Assembly: GCA_051657745.1 (NCBI GenBank)
Contig: JBOFLG010000159.1
Span: forward strand, 1-13,379
DNA length: 13,379 bases
DNA from: JBOFLG01 sp051657745
GTDB lineage: Bacteria > Actinomycetota > Actinomycetes > Actinomycetales > Dermatophilaceae
Reading direction: 5' to 3'
Below the pieces are notes generated by a model that did not search any database, was not told the origin of the DNA, and worked only from the letters and a program-made list of their open reading frames with translations. Each line of letters begins with the position of its first letter. The stretch's first letter is position 1. A program made the translations under genes and the position numbers. Below are positions 1-8,104 of this stretch, piece by piece.

Positions 1-71
1 GCGACCAGCCGGCAGCCGCCCCGGCGGACCGTCCCAGCGACGACCACGACGCTGCCCCGCTGGTCGTCGCG

Positions 72-749
72 GTGCGCACCGGTCTGCGCAGCATCGCCGA
101 CCCGGCCCGGGCGCCCAGCCAGCAGGCATACATGAAGTCGGCGATGCCCTATCTCGGGGTCACCTGGCCGAACGTGCGGGCCGTCGTCCGCCCCCTGGTC
201 GCCGACCCGAGCCTGCGGCCACCGGACCGCGAAACCTGGCAGCGCGTCATCCACACCCTCTGGGATGACGCCACGCATCGCGAGGAGCGATACGCCGCCA
301 TTGAGATCAGCCGATGTCGACACAGCCGCGCCTGGCTCGACGTCGAGGCCCTGACGCTAGGCCGTCATCTCGTCGTCACCGGCGCCTGGTGGGACCTCGT
401 GGATGCCGCCACCACCGGCATCGTCAGCGAGGTGCTGCGCACGCACCGAGCCGACGCCACCCCCGTCATCCGGGAATGGTCCGTCGCCGACGATCTCTGG
501 CTGCGTCGCGCCGCGATCATTGCCCAGTTGCCGCATCGTGCCGACACCGACGTCAACCTGCTCGCCGAGGTGATCCAGGCCAACCTCGACGACAGCCCGT
601 TCGGCCAGGAGTTCTTCGTGCGCAAGGCCATCGGCTGGGCACTGCGCCAGCACGCCCGCACCGACCCCGGGTGGGTTCGGGCGTTCATTGATGCTCACCA
701 GCCGGGCCTCTCCGCCCTGTCCGCCCGCGAGGCCCGCAAGCACCTCTAG
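72..749 (+). CDS. AlkD-type DNA alkylation repair protein (5' end uncertain)
   Basis: This looks like a HEAT-like-repeat DNA glycosylase of the AlkD family, which removes positively charged alkylated bases such as 3-methyladenine and 7-methylguanine from DNA. The early MKSAMPYLGV segment (residues 21-30 from the GTG at 72), WWDLVD at 106-111 and LWLRRAAI at 142-149 are family hallmarks. From memory of Bacillus cereus AlkD, WWDLVD holds the base-stacking Trp and catalytic Asp, and WLRR the DNA-contacting Arg. The C-terminal IGWALRQ and LSAREARKHL also fit. All key residues are present, so the enzyme is probably active. The frame is open back to the window edge without an earlier ATG or GTG. 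AlkD proteins usually have a few more residues before this point, so the true start may lie upstream of the window. Family assignment is firm; the start is not. Confidence 0.85.
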   Translation: MRTGLRSIADPARAPSQQAYMKSAMPYLGVTWPNVRAVVRPLVADPSLRPPDRETWQRVIHTLWDDATHREERYAAIEISRCRHSRAWLDVEALTLGRHLVVTGAWWDLVDAATTGIVSEVLRTHRADATPVIREWSVADDLWLRRAAIIAQLPHRADTDVNLLAEVIQANLDDSPFGQEFFVRKAIGWALRQHARTDPGWVRAFIDAHQPGLSALSAREARKHL

Positions 750-754
750 CCCGG

Positions 755-817
755 CACCGGTCGCCCTCGCGAATCGCATCCGCCACCGGTCGCCCTCGCG
801 AATCGCATCCGCCACCG
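755..817. repeat. 29-bp direct tandem repeat, two copies plus a stub
   Basis: Copy 1 is 755-783 and copy 2 is 784-812, with the first five bases or so of a third unit following at 813-817. The unit contains the palindromic core TCGCGA. It lies just after the AlkD stop codon (747-749) and before the transporter start, and is outside any convincing reading frame. The copies are essentially identical, which suggests recent duplication by slippage. No function can be assigned. Confidence 0.8.
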
Positions 818-951
818 CGCCTCGACACCGACCACGCCCGGACACCACGACACCGCAGCCGTCCACACCTGGACACCCGAGCCGGCCCGAATCACACCCG
901 ACACCGCGACTCGGACCCGCGACCGTGCCCGACCGCTGTCACAGTAGGCGG

Positions 952-2322
952 ATGACGCCCGCGCACCGCGCCGGCCACCAGCCGGTCGACAGCCGCGACG
1001 TGCTGCGGCTCGCGGTGCCGGCGTTCCTCGCACTCATCGCCGAGCCACTGTTCCTGCTCACCGACTCGGCAATCGTCGGCCGTCTGGGAGTGGCCCCGCT
1101 GGCCGGGCTCGGCGTCGCCAGCGCGGTGCTGCTCACCGCCGCGAACGTGTTCGTGTTCCTCGCCTACGGCACCACGGCCGTGGTGGCCCGCCAGCTCGGC
1201 GCCGGCAACCGCAACGGCGCGCTCTCGGCCGGGATCGACGGCACCTGGCTGGCGATCACGGTGGGCGCGGCCACTGCGACCGCCATCGGGCTCGGCGCCG
1301 ACCCGCTCTGCCGGGCGTTCGGAGCCTCCGCTGCGGTCGTCGACCAGGCCGCCACGTACCTGCGGGTCTCGGCGCTCGGCATCCCGGCGATGCTCGTCGT
1401 GCTCGCCACCACGGGCGTGTTTCGCGGCCTGCAGGACACTCGCACACCGCTGTTCGCCGCGGTCGGTGGGTTCGGGCTCAACGCCGCGCTCAGCCTGTGG
1501 TTCGTGCACGGCCTCGGCTGGGGCATCGCCGGCTCGGCGTGGGGCACGGTCATCGCCCAGACCGTCATGGCGGCCGGCCTGGTCGCCGTGCTCGCGCGGT
1601 TCGCCGCGCGCGGCAATGTTCCACTACGGGCCCACCCCGGGCGGGTGCTCGGCGCGGCGCGCGACGGCATCCCCCTGCTGGTGCGCACCCTGGCGCTGCG
1701 CGCCGCCCTCGTCGTCACCACGTGGGTCGCGGCCGGCCTCGGCGACGTACCGCTCGCCGCCTACCAGGTGACCGCCACCATCTGGAGCTTCCTCGCGTTC
1801 GCCCTGGACGCGATCGCCATTGCGGCACAGGCCCTCACCGGCCGCAGTCTCGGCGCCGGTGAGGTCGCTGGCACCCGCGCGACCACCCGGCTGATGCTGC
1901 GCTGGGGCGTCGTCGCGGGAACGGCCCTGGGGGCGGTCGTCATCCTGCTGGCCCCGGCGGTTGCTCCGCTGTTCACTCCGGATGCCGCGGTGCAGGCCGC
2001 GATCGCGGCCGGGTTGGTCGTCGTGGCGCTCGGCCAACCACTGTCCGGCGTCGTGTTCGTCATCGACGGGGTGCTCATCGGCGCCGGCGACGGGCGCTGG
2101 CTGGCCCGCGCGATGCTCGCCACGTTCGCGGCGTACCTGCCGATGGTGGGTGTCGTGCACCTCGCCGGCGACCGGCTGCTCGACGGCGCCGCGCCGCCGG
2201 GGCAGTCGAACGCGCTGGTCTGGCTATGGCTGGCCTTCACCGGGTTCATGGCGGTCCGGGCGACCCTGATGTGGCTGCGGGTCCGCACCGACCGATGGAT
2301 GGTCACTGGCGCCGCCCGCTGA
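952..2322 (+). CDS. MATE family efflux transporter (DinF-like)
   Basis: This is a 456-residue multidrug and toxin extrusion (MATE) carrier, an inner-membrane antiporter expected to use a proton or sodium gradient to expel organic compounds. The protein is hydrophobic throughout, compatible with the usual 12 membrane helices. The first helix region (LAVPAFLALIAEPLFLLTD, SAIVGRLG, LAGLGVA) is typical of the DinF branch. The length matches the family norm. I chose ATG 952 because homology-like sequence begins directly after it, whereas the open frame upstream to 688 translates into Pro/Thr/Arg-rich sequence crossing the tandem repeat. There is no clear ribosome binding site, only AGGCGG abutting the ATG, so translation may be leaderless or weak. 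Substrate is unknown. It is followed by a convergent protease gene. Confidence 0.9.
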   Translation: MTPAHRAGHQPVDSRDVLRLAVPAFLALIAEPLFLLTDSAIVGRLGVAPLAGLGVASAVLLTAANVFVFLAYGTTAVVARQLGAGNRNGALSAGIDGTWLAITVGAATATAIGLGADPLCRAFGASAAVVDQAATYLRVSALGIPAMLVVLATTGVFRGLQDTRTPLFAAVGGFGLNAALSLWFVHGLGWGIAGSAWGTVIAQTVMAAGLVAVLARFAARGNVPLRAHPGRVLGAARDGIPLLVRTLALRAALVVTTWVAAGLGDVPLAAYQVTATIWSFLAFALDAIAIAAQALTGRSLGAGEVAGTRATTRLMLRWGVVAGTALGAVVILLAPAVAPLFTPDAAVQAAIAAGLVVVALGQPLSGVVFVIDGVLIGAGDGRWLARAMLATFAAYLPMVGVVHLAGDRLLDGAAPPGQSNALVWLWLAFTGFMAVRATLMWLRVRTDRWMVTGAAR

Positions 2323-2363
2323 CCGCCATCCGGCCGGCATCGCTGCCGAACCTTCAGGTTGGC

Positions 2364-2400
2364 CCCGGAACGATTGCGGAGCGAACCCGAAGGTTCCGGG
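2364..2400. terminator. Putative bidirectional terminator hairpin
   Basis: An 8-bp perfect inverted repeat, CCCGGAAC (2364-2371) and GTTCCGGG (2393-2400), has a 21-base loop. It lies in the 98-base gap between the convergent transporter and protease stop codons. An overlapping alternative pairing joins GAACCTT at 2348-2354 with AAGGTTC at 2390-2396. There is no T-run on either side, which is common for actinomycete terminators but lowers certainty. Confidence 0.45.
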
Positions 2401-2420
2401 TGCGGGCGAGAAAGTAGCGG

Positions 2421-5400
2421 TCAGGGGTTGACGTTCACCGTCGCGGTGCCGAGCACCGCCCCGGTCGACGCGACCAGCCGCACCGTCCCGACCAGCGACC
2501 GGCCGGGCCCGGCACTCACCCGCGGGGTGACCGTGCCCGAGACTGTCGCACTGGCGCCCGCAGGGATGGCCAGGGCGCTGTTGGGCACGTCGATGGTGCC
2601 GAGCGAGCTGCCGATGAACACGTCGAGGTAGTCGAATGCGGTGGTCCCGGCCGGCACGGCGAACCCCTCAACGACCACCCGATAGGTACCGCTTCGGGGA
2701 TACTCGATCGACACCGATTCCTCGGAGTCCCCGTCCGCGTCCTGGGCCATCACCGTGGTGCCCTGGTAGACCGACAGGTCCAGGTCGGCGCTGAGGTCGG
2801 CCGGGTTACCGATAGCCACCTCGAGCCGGGCTGAGTTGGATGGCACGGTCACCGTGAACTCTGTTGCCGCACCGTCCGCGACCGACGGCCGTGCCGTGCG
2901 AGACGACCCGAGCGCCGCATCCCGCGGAGTGACGCTGACCGACCCCAGGTCGCTCCGCACCCGGATCGGGGTGATCGCCTTCGCGGTGCCGACCGCGGTG
3001 GTGACGTTCTGCGTGGCCGGGGTCAGCGTGGTGCCCTGCAGCGCCGCGGACAGCGCGTACCCATTGCTCAGCGCGGATGACGTGTGGCGCGCCTCGACGT
3101 GCAACTCCCACACGCCGGGGGTCGGGTCGGTGTAGTCGCGCGAGGTCGCCGAGCAGTCGGACGGGGACCCGGTGAAGCACAGCGACGACGCGGTCGGGTC
3201 AACCGGGAGCCCATAGGGGTCGACCGCGATCCAGCGCACGTGCTGGCCGCTGGCCACGCCAGACAGGCCCACCTGCAGCACATCGGCGCCTCGGGGCACC
3301 GTCACGAAGTGCCGCTGGTAGAGGCTGCGTTCGACCGAACCGGTCCAGGTCCGCGTGTACCTCGGCCCCGGAACGCTCTCGGCAGCGACCACGGCCAGCA
3401 TCACCCGGTGGTCGACCAGCGGGGTCGCGGGGTCATCGATCTCGAGGATCGCCGAGTGCAACCCCGGGGTGGTCGGAGCCGCAGTCACCCGGATCGGACG
3501 CTCGACACTGCCGACGATTGCGGTGCCAGGGGCCGAGAACGTGCCGTCGTTGCCGACGATCCGGACCCGGTGGGTGAGCCACCGGCCGCCGGACGTGCGG
3601 GCGACCACGATGTCATGAACCCGCCGCTGCCCGACCGCCAGGCCGCCAGCGGCTGGGTCGCACCGGTTGTAGAGGCCGGCGCCCTGGTCGGGCACGGCGA
3701 GCAGGTCACTGATCGGGGTGCACACCGGCGCCCTGGTCGAGAACGTCGGGGTGGCCGGGCGGGTGGCGAGCAGGGCCCACGCCCCTGGCACGTCGACCAG
3801 TCCGTTTCCTTGGGAGACCGCTTCCAGACCGGCGGTGAAATCGGCTGCGGTGTAGATCGATTCGCGGAGCTGGCGCGGCGAGACCGGGGTCCCGGTGGCG
3901 GTCCCGGCTGAAAGCAGCAACGCGGCGGCTCCGGCCACCTGCGGCGAAGCCATCGAGGTGCCGTTGAACATTGCGTACCCCAGCGGCAGCGGGTATCCGG
4001 CGATGTCGGGCTGCTTCTGCCACTGCGGCACCGTGGAGATCGCCGAGCCGGGCGCGACGACGTTCGGCTTGAAACCGCCGTCCTCGCCCGGGCCTCGCGA
4101 GGAGTAGCTGTGCAGCCCCAGGTCTCGGGACACCGTGGCGCCGTAGTTCGCCAGCCAGGTGGCCTTGCTGATCGACGAGCCCACCGAGATCACCCCGGTG
4201 GACGCCGACAGGTCGCTGACCGTGTTGAGCCCGGGGCCGTCGTTGCCGGCCGACACCACGATTTGCACGCCGTACTCGTCGACCAGCGCGTCATACAGCC
4301 GGGCCCGCGCGTTGTTGGCGTCGTTGAGCGCCGGCAGGCTGGCGATCGACATATTGACCACGTCGACACCCCGGTTGGACACCAGGTCGATCATCCCGTC
4401 GGTGAGCGCGGCCGAGGTACAGACGCCACCCCAGGAGCAGGCTCGCGCCGACACCAACTGCGCTCCCGGCGCCTGGCCGTCCACCGCACCACCGAACAGG
4501 TCGTTGCCGGCGGCGATGCCGGCCACGTGGGTGCCGTGCGCGTCCTCGACGATGCCGATGTTCACGAAGTCGGTGCGGCTCGGTAGGCCGACTGCGGTGG
4601 CGTCGACATCCTCGCGGTACTCGATGACGAACGGCATCCGGTCGGTCGGGTCGGTCGCGCTGCCGAAGTGGCGCACCTGGGCGGCCTCCTCGTAGGGCCG
4701 CATCCGCTCGGCGGACTCGAACGCCTGGTCCTGGTCGGCATCGACCCACACGTCGTTCGATACCGGGTCGTAGAGCACGCCGAAGCGGTCGGTGGTGTCA
4801 CCGTCGCGGTTGACGTCACCGGCGGGCTCGCTGGGCGTGGTCACCGACTCGGAGAACCGGGCGAACTGGTACGCGCCCGCCGGTGCGCTCCATCCGCCCC
4901 CGACGCCGGGCACGGTGAAGGTCGGACCGGCGACCGTCGTGGTCATCGCCAGCCAGCTGCCGTCGCCGTCGAACACCGGGTCGGTGGCGGTGATCCAGTC
5001 CACGACCTTCCGCTCCCCGGTACTTGTGGTGCGCAGGGCCGGATGGTCCAGGTCGACCCCGGAGTCGAGGATGCCGATGGTCACGCCGCGGCCGTCCCAG
5101 GTGGGGTGCGCCGCCCGGAACGCGGCCGAGCCGGTGTCGCGGATCGGCAGGTAGGGGTTGTCGAGCGGGGTGGCCGGCCCGGGCCCGGTCGCCGCCGCGG
5201 TGGCCGCACCACGAGTCCGGGCCACGGTCTCGGCACCACGAGCCCGGGCAACGGTCGCCACGGACAGGTCAGGGCGCCGGATGCGCTCGTCGAGGTCGAC
5301 GGCGAGCACCCGGGCCGCGCCGGCCACCCGCTCGGCCCGACCGGTGGGAACACTGGCCCGCAGGTATCCCACCTGGTCGTTCTGGGTGACCACGGTTCCG

Positions 5401-5711
5401 CCTTGGGCGCGGATCGCGGCAGCGACCTCCTCGGTGCGATCCCGTTGGGTGGCCACCAGCATGGTCACTCGGCGGGCGCCGGTGCGGGTGGCGGTGGCCA
5501 GCAGCTCGCGATCTCGCTGACCGAGCCGGTCATTGCCGCGCACCACCTTCACCGGGTCCCGCTCGGCGACCGCGGGGGCCACCCGTATCGAGCGGTCGGA
5601 TGCCGCGGCGGCCGCCGGTGCCGGTGCCGTTCCGGTCGCGGCGACGACCACCGTCGCCATGGCGACGGTGAGCCTGCGGTAGGCGGTTCGCGAAGAACCC
5701 GCTGTGCTCAT
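2421..5711 (-). CDS. Secreted S8 (subtilisin-like) serine protease with C-terminal beta domains
   Basis: This is an exported 1096-residue serine endopeptidase or tripeptidyl-peptidase-II-like enzyme. Start ATG at 5711 is preceded by AGGA six bases upstream and begins a classical signal peptide: basic TAYRR, hydrophobic LTVAMATVVVAA, then an Ala-rich cleavage zone near residue 38. A propeptide-like region follows. The catalytic triad is intact: Asp216 (ILDSGVD), His392 (AHGTHVAG) and Ser586 (NGTSMASP), with oxyanion Asn490 (SAGNDGPG). The 176-residue stretch between Asp and His is far longer than in subtilisin and resembles the TPP-II subgroup. It contains Asp-rich loops (DVNRDGDTTD, DADQDQAFE) that look calcium-binding. 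Beyond the catalytic domain are about 450 residues of beta-rich sequence; roughly residues 950-1040 resemble a PPC (pre-peptidase C-terminal) domain. There is no LPXTG or membrane anchor, so release from the cell is likely. It probably degrades extracellular protein; the substrate is unknown. Confidence 0.92.
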   Translation of the reverse strand: MSTAGSSRTAYRRLTVAMATVVVAATGTAPAPAAAAASDRSIRVAPAVAERDPVKVVRGNDRLGQRDRELLATATRTGARRVTMLVATQRDRTEEVAAAIRAQGGTVVTQNDQVGYLRASVPTGRAERVAGAARVLAVDLDERIRRPDLSVATVARARGAETVARTRGAATAAATGPGPATPLDNPYLPIRDTGSAAFRAAHPTWDGRGVTIGILDSGVDLDHPALRTTSTGERKVVDWITATDPVFDGDGSWLAMTTTVAGPTFTVPGVGGGWSAPAGAYQFARFSESVTTPSEPAGDVNRDGDTTDRFGVLYDPVSNDVWVDADQDQAFESAERMRPYEEAAQVRHFGSATDPTDRMPFVIEYREDVDATAVGLPSRTDFVNIGIVEDAHGTHVAGIAAGNDLFGGAVDGQAPGAQLVSARACSWGGVCTSAALTDGMIDLVSNRGVDVVNMSIASLPALNDANNARARLYDALVDEYGVQIVVSAGNDGPGLNTVSDLSASTGVISVGSSISKATWLANYGATVSRDLGLHSYSSRGPGEDGGFKPNVVAPGSAISTVPQWQKQPDIAGYPLPLGYAMFNGTSMASPQVAGAAALLLSAGTATGTPVSPRQLRESIYTAADFTAGLEAVSQGNGLVDVPGAWALLATRPATPTFSTRAPVCTPISDLLAVPDQGAGLYNRCDPAAGGLAVGQRRVHDIVVARTSGGRWLTHRVRIVGNDGTFSAPGTAIVGSVERPIRVTAAPTTPGLHSAILEIDDPATPLVDHRVMLAVVAAESVPGPRYTRTWTGSVERSLYQRHFVTVPRGADVLQVGLSGVASGQHVRWIAVDPYGLPVDPTASSLCFTGSPSDCSATSRDYTDPTPGVWELHVEARHTSSALSNGYALSAALQGTTLTPATQNVTTAVGTAKAITPIRVRSDLGSVSVTPRDAALGSSRTARPSVADGAATEFTVTVPSNSARLEVAIGNPADLSADLDLSVYQGTTVMAQDADGDSEESVSIEYPRSGTYRVVVEGFAVPAGTTAFDYLDVFIGSSLGTIDVPNSALAIPAGASATVSGTVTPRVSAGPGRSLVGTVRLVASTGAVLGTATVNVNP

Positions 5712-5779
5712 CTGGGTTCCTGTCTCACACCCGTGGTATCGCGTCGGGGCCGGCGCGACGCGCTCAGTGCAGCACGGCG

Positions 5780-5818
5780 CGACTGACGGCGTCAGGCCAT
5801 CGAATGCCGTCTCAGTCG
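5780..5818. promoter_or_regulatory. Palindromes in the divergent protease/phosphorylase control region
   Basis: The 177-base gap between the divergent start codons contains a perfect 6-1-6 palindrome, CTGACGGCGTCAG (5783-5795). It overlaps a larger inverted repeat, CGACTGA (5780-5786) with TCAGTCG (5812-5818), so the two pairings are mutually exclusive. This could be an operator for a dimeric regulator or an mRNA hairpin. No known regulator motif is recognised. Confidence 0.35.
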
Positions 5819-5874
5819 TTCGGACGAGCCCCAGATCACCGACACGGACAGCGGCCACAACGCCCGGGGTTGGG

Positions 5875-5880
5875 TAGCGT
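5875..5880 (+). promoter_or_regulatory. Possible -10 box (TAGCGT) for a leaderless phosphorylase mRNA
   Basis: TAGCGT fits the loose actinomycete -10 pattern TANNNT and ends 8 bases before the ATG at 5889. Transcription would therefore begin at or next to the start codon, giving a leaderless message. This agrees with the absence of a Shine-Dalgarno before 5889. No convincing -35 box is seen about 17 bases upstream. Confidence 0.3.
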
Positions 5881-5888
5881 TGGGCGCC

Positions 5889-6689
5889 ATGACCCCTCCC
5901 CCCCTCGGCATTGTCGCCGGGACGGGTTTCTACGACCTGGAGGCGCTCGAACAGCGCCGCGACGACACCGTCGACACGGCGTACGGCCCGGCTCGCGTCA
6001 CCCTCGGCACCTGGCACGACATCCCAGTGGTGTTCCTCACCCGCCACGGCCCCGAACACACCGTCCCACCGCACCTGATCGAGCACCGGTCCACCATCCG
6101 GGCACTGGTCGACCTCGGGGTCCGCGACGTCATCGGGATCACCGCCACCGGCGGCATCGACCCCGCCCTGCGCCCCGGCGACCTGCTCTGCCTCGACGAC
6201 TTCATCGACTTCACCCGCTCCGCGCCGGTGACCTTTCACGACGGCACCGGCCCGCAGGTCCCACGCTCCGCGTGGGCGGGGGTCGTGCACACCGACATGC
6301 TCGCGCCGTACGACGCCGGGCTGCGCCGCGAACTGCTCGACGCGGCGGCCGCGGCCGGCCAGCCGATGCGCGACGGCGGGGTGTACGCCTGCTTCACCGG
6401 GCCCCGGTTCGAGACCCGGGCCGAGATCCGGCTGGCCCGGCTCGCTGGCGCCGACGTCGCGGGGATGACCGGGGCGCCCGAGGTGGTGTTGGCCGCCGAG
6501 GCCGGGCTTCGGTACGCCGCAGTGTCACTGGTGGTCAACCCGGCATCCGGAGTCGGCGGTGCGGAACCGATCACGATGGCCGAGATCACCGGCGTCCTCG
6601 CCGCCAGTCGAGGCCACGTGCTCGCGGTGCTCGGGGAGTTGGTCCGGGCCCGCGCCGGGTCCGAGCACCCCGTGGGGCAGGCCCAGTGA
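5889..6689 (+). CDS. MTA phosphorylase/purine nucleoside phosphorylase family enzyme, predicted 6-oxopurine (methylthioinosine) specific
   Basis: The 266-residue enzyme belongs to the trimeric PNP/MTAP family, which splits nucleosides with phosphate into a base and a ribose 1-phosphate derivative. Family motifs are in order: GTGFYD (11-16, phosphate loop), TRHG (51-54), TATGG (85-89), PGDLLCLDDFIDFT (97-109), FTGPRFETRAE (169-179) and GMTGAPEVVLA (192-202). In SLVVNPASG, Asn217 aligns with Asn243 of human PNP (SLITN), whereas human MTAP has Asp there for adenine. This predicts hypoxanthine or guanine nucleosides rather than MTA itself. ATG 5889 is preferred over the in-frame TTG at 5880. The gene shares GTGA with a deaminase, suggesting methylthioinosine or 5'-deoxyinosine as substrate in S-adenosylmethionine by-product salvage. 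A conventional inosine/guanosine phosphorylase remains possible. Confidence 0.88.
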   Translation: MTPPPLGIVAGTGFYDLEALEQRRDDTVDTAYGPARVTLGTWHDIPVVFLTRHGPEHTVPPHLIEHRSTIRALVDLGVRDVIGITATGGIDPALRPGDLLCLDDFIDFTRSAPVTFHDGTGPQVPRSAWAGVVHTDMLAPYDAGLRRELLDAAAAAGQPMRDGGVYACFTGPRFETRAEIRLARLAGADVAGMTGAPEVVLAAEAGLRYAAVSLVVNPASGVGGAEPITMAEITGVLAASRGHVLAVLGELVRARAGSEHPVGQAQ

Positions 6690-8104
6690 GCCGGGTCGTC
6701 ATCCGGGACGCCCGGTACCTCGTGACGGTCGACGAGCACGACACGGTGCAGGAGAACGCCACGGTCACCATCGACGACGGGGTGATCACCGCGGTCGGCG
6801 AGTCGGCGTCATCCGCCCACGACACCACCGAGATCGACGCCCGCGGCGCACTGCTCATGCCCGGCCTGGTCAATGCGCACACCCACCTCCCGATGACGCT
6901 GCTGCGCGGGCTGGCCGAGGACGTCGACCTCCAGGGCTTCCTGCGTCAGGTGTGGGCAGCCGAAGCCGCGGTGATGGACCCGGACACCGTCGAGCTCGGC
7001 GCCACACTCGGTGCGCTGGAGTCACTGCTCGGTGGGTGCACCACGCAGCTCGATATGTACTTTCACGACGAATCCACGCATCGCGGAGCGGTCGCGGCGG
7101 GGAGCCGGCACATCACCGGTCCGGTGTTCTTCGACGGCCCTGGCCCCGACGGGCTCGACTGGGACGCACGCCTGACCCAGCTCCGAACCTGGCCTGACAC
7201 GCTCACGGCGATCGGTGGGCCGCAAGTGCCGGTCGCCGCGATGCCGCACGCCACCTACACCAACTCCCCCGAGCACCTGGCCCAGGTCGCCGACACGCTC
7301 CGCGAGGTGGCCGCAGCGTCGGGCCGGCGCGCTCTGCTCTGTACTCACCTCTCCGAGAACGCCACCGAGAACGCCGACGTCGAGCAACGCCAGCGGATGA
7401 CGCCCACGGCCGTTCTCGAGAAGGCCGGGTGGTTGTCGGGTGACGTCCCGGTGGTCGCCGCGCACGGCGTGCACCTCACCGAGGACGACCGCGGCCTGCT
7501 CTCCGCGGCGGGCGCGGCGGTGGCCCACTGCCCTGGGTCGAACCTCAAGCTCGCAAGTGGCGCGATGCCGTGGGAGGCGGTGCGCGACAGCGGTATTCGG
7601 GTCGGAATCGGCACCGATGGGTGCGCGACCAGCAACGACCTCGACATGTGGCAGGCGATGCGCCAGGCCGCTCTCCTCGCGCGGTTCACCAGCGGCCGTG
7701 CGGATGCCGTGAGCGCCCGAGAGGTGCTTCGGGCCGCCACCGTCGAGGGTGCCCGAGCCCTCGGCATCGGCGACCTGGTCGGGTCGATCGAGGTGGGCAA
7801 GCGGGCCGACCTGCTGGTGCTCGACCTCGACCGGCCGCACCTCACCCCGGTTCACGATGTGCCTGCGCTGCTGGTGTTCGCCGCCGGGCGCGCCGATGTT
7901 CGAGACGTGCTCGTCGACGGCAAGGTCGTGGTGCGGGCCGGCCGGAGTACCCGCATCGACACTCCCGCGCTCGTGGCCCGCTGTCGGGAACGTGGTGCCG
8001 CGGCCCGCGCCGCCGCTGCGGCCGCATCCGCCCCAGGTCCACACTCTCGGCCGTCGCATCAGCCAACGGCGGCCGGGGGTCCTTGCGAAGGTGAGGTGTC
8101 ATGA
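6686..8104 (+). CDS. Amidohydrolase, MTA/SAH (5'-deoxyadenosine) deaminase type
   Basis: This 472-residue cytosolic metal-dependent hydrolase of the TrzN/MtaD branch is expected to deaminate a 5'-modified adenosine to the inosine form. Metal ligands are visible: His65 and His67 (NAHTHLPMTLLRG), His221 (HLSEN, with Glu224 as likely general acid/base) and Asp311 (GTDGCATSNDLDM). HGVHL at 260 and HCPGSNLKL at 281 are further active-site motifs, and DMYFH after GGCTTQL is typical of MTA/SAH deaminases. GTG 6686 is the start. It overlaps the phosphorylase stop as GTGA and is preceded by GGGGCAGG at 6674-6681. The frame stays open upstream to 5804, but that part is the shadow of the phosphorylase. 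The last 35 residues are an Ala/Pro-rich tail not needed for the fold. Coupling to an Asn-type phosphorylase supports a two-step MTA or 5'-deoxyadenosine salvage. Exact substrate (MTA, SAH, 5'-deoxyadenosine) cannot be read from sequence. Confidence 0.88.
   Translation: MSRVVIRDARYLVTVDEHDTVQENATVTIDDGVITAVGESASSAHDTTEIDARGALLMPGLVNAHTHLPMTLLRGLAEDVDLQGFLRQVWAAEAAVMDPDTVELGATLGALESLLGGCTTQLDMYFHDESTHRGAVAAGSRHITGPVFFDGPGPDGLDWDARLTQLRTWPDTLTAIGGPQVPVAAMPHATYTNSPEHLAQVADTLREVAAASGRRALLCTHLSENATENADVEQRQRMTPTAVLEKAGWLSGDVPVVAAHGVHLTEDDRGLLSAAGAAVAHCPGSNLKLASGAMPWEAVRDSGIRVGIGTDGCATSNDLDMWQAMRQAALLARFTSGRADAVSAREVLRAATVEGARALGIGDLVGSIEVGKRADLLVLDLDRPHLTPVHDVPALLVFAAGRADVRDVLVDGKVVVRAGRSTRIDTPALVARCRERGAAARAAAAAASAPGPHSRPSHQPTAAGGPCEGEVS

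Noticed and set aside
755..817. CRISPR-like repeat
   Set aside because: The two 29-bp copies are directly adjacent with no spacer and no cas genes are present.
688..951. N-terminal extension of the MATE transporter
   Set aside because: It is Pro/Thr/Arg-rich, crosses the tandem repeat and overlaps the AlkD gene. Family similarity starts at 952.
5712..5888. Possible SAM- or nucleoside-sensing riboswitch ahead of the salvage operon
   Set aside because: No conserved riboswitch core was recognised, and a leaderless start leaves no room for one on the + strand.
5712..6290. Upstream extension of the protease frame on the - strand
   Set aside because: This part has no protease similarity and is antisense to the phosphorylase. 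The signal peptide and Shine-Dalgarno place the start at 5711.
5804..6685. Extension of the deaminase frame upstream, suggesting a 766-residue fusion
   Set aside because: The stretch is Arg/Pro/His-rich shadow sequence of the phosphorylase in another frame. The deaminase N-terminus begins at GTG 6686.
7022..8059. 345-residue open frame antisense to the deaminase
   Set aside because: No recognisable motif; it exists because stop codons are rare in GC-rich DNA. The + strand gene is certain.
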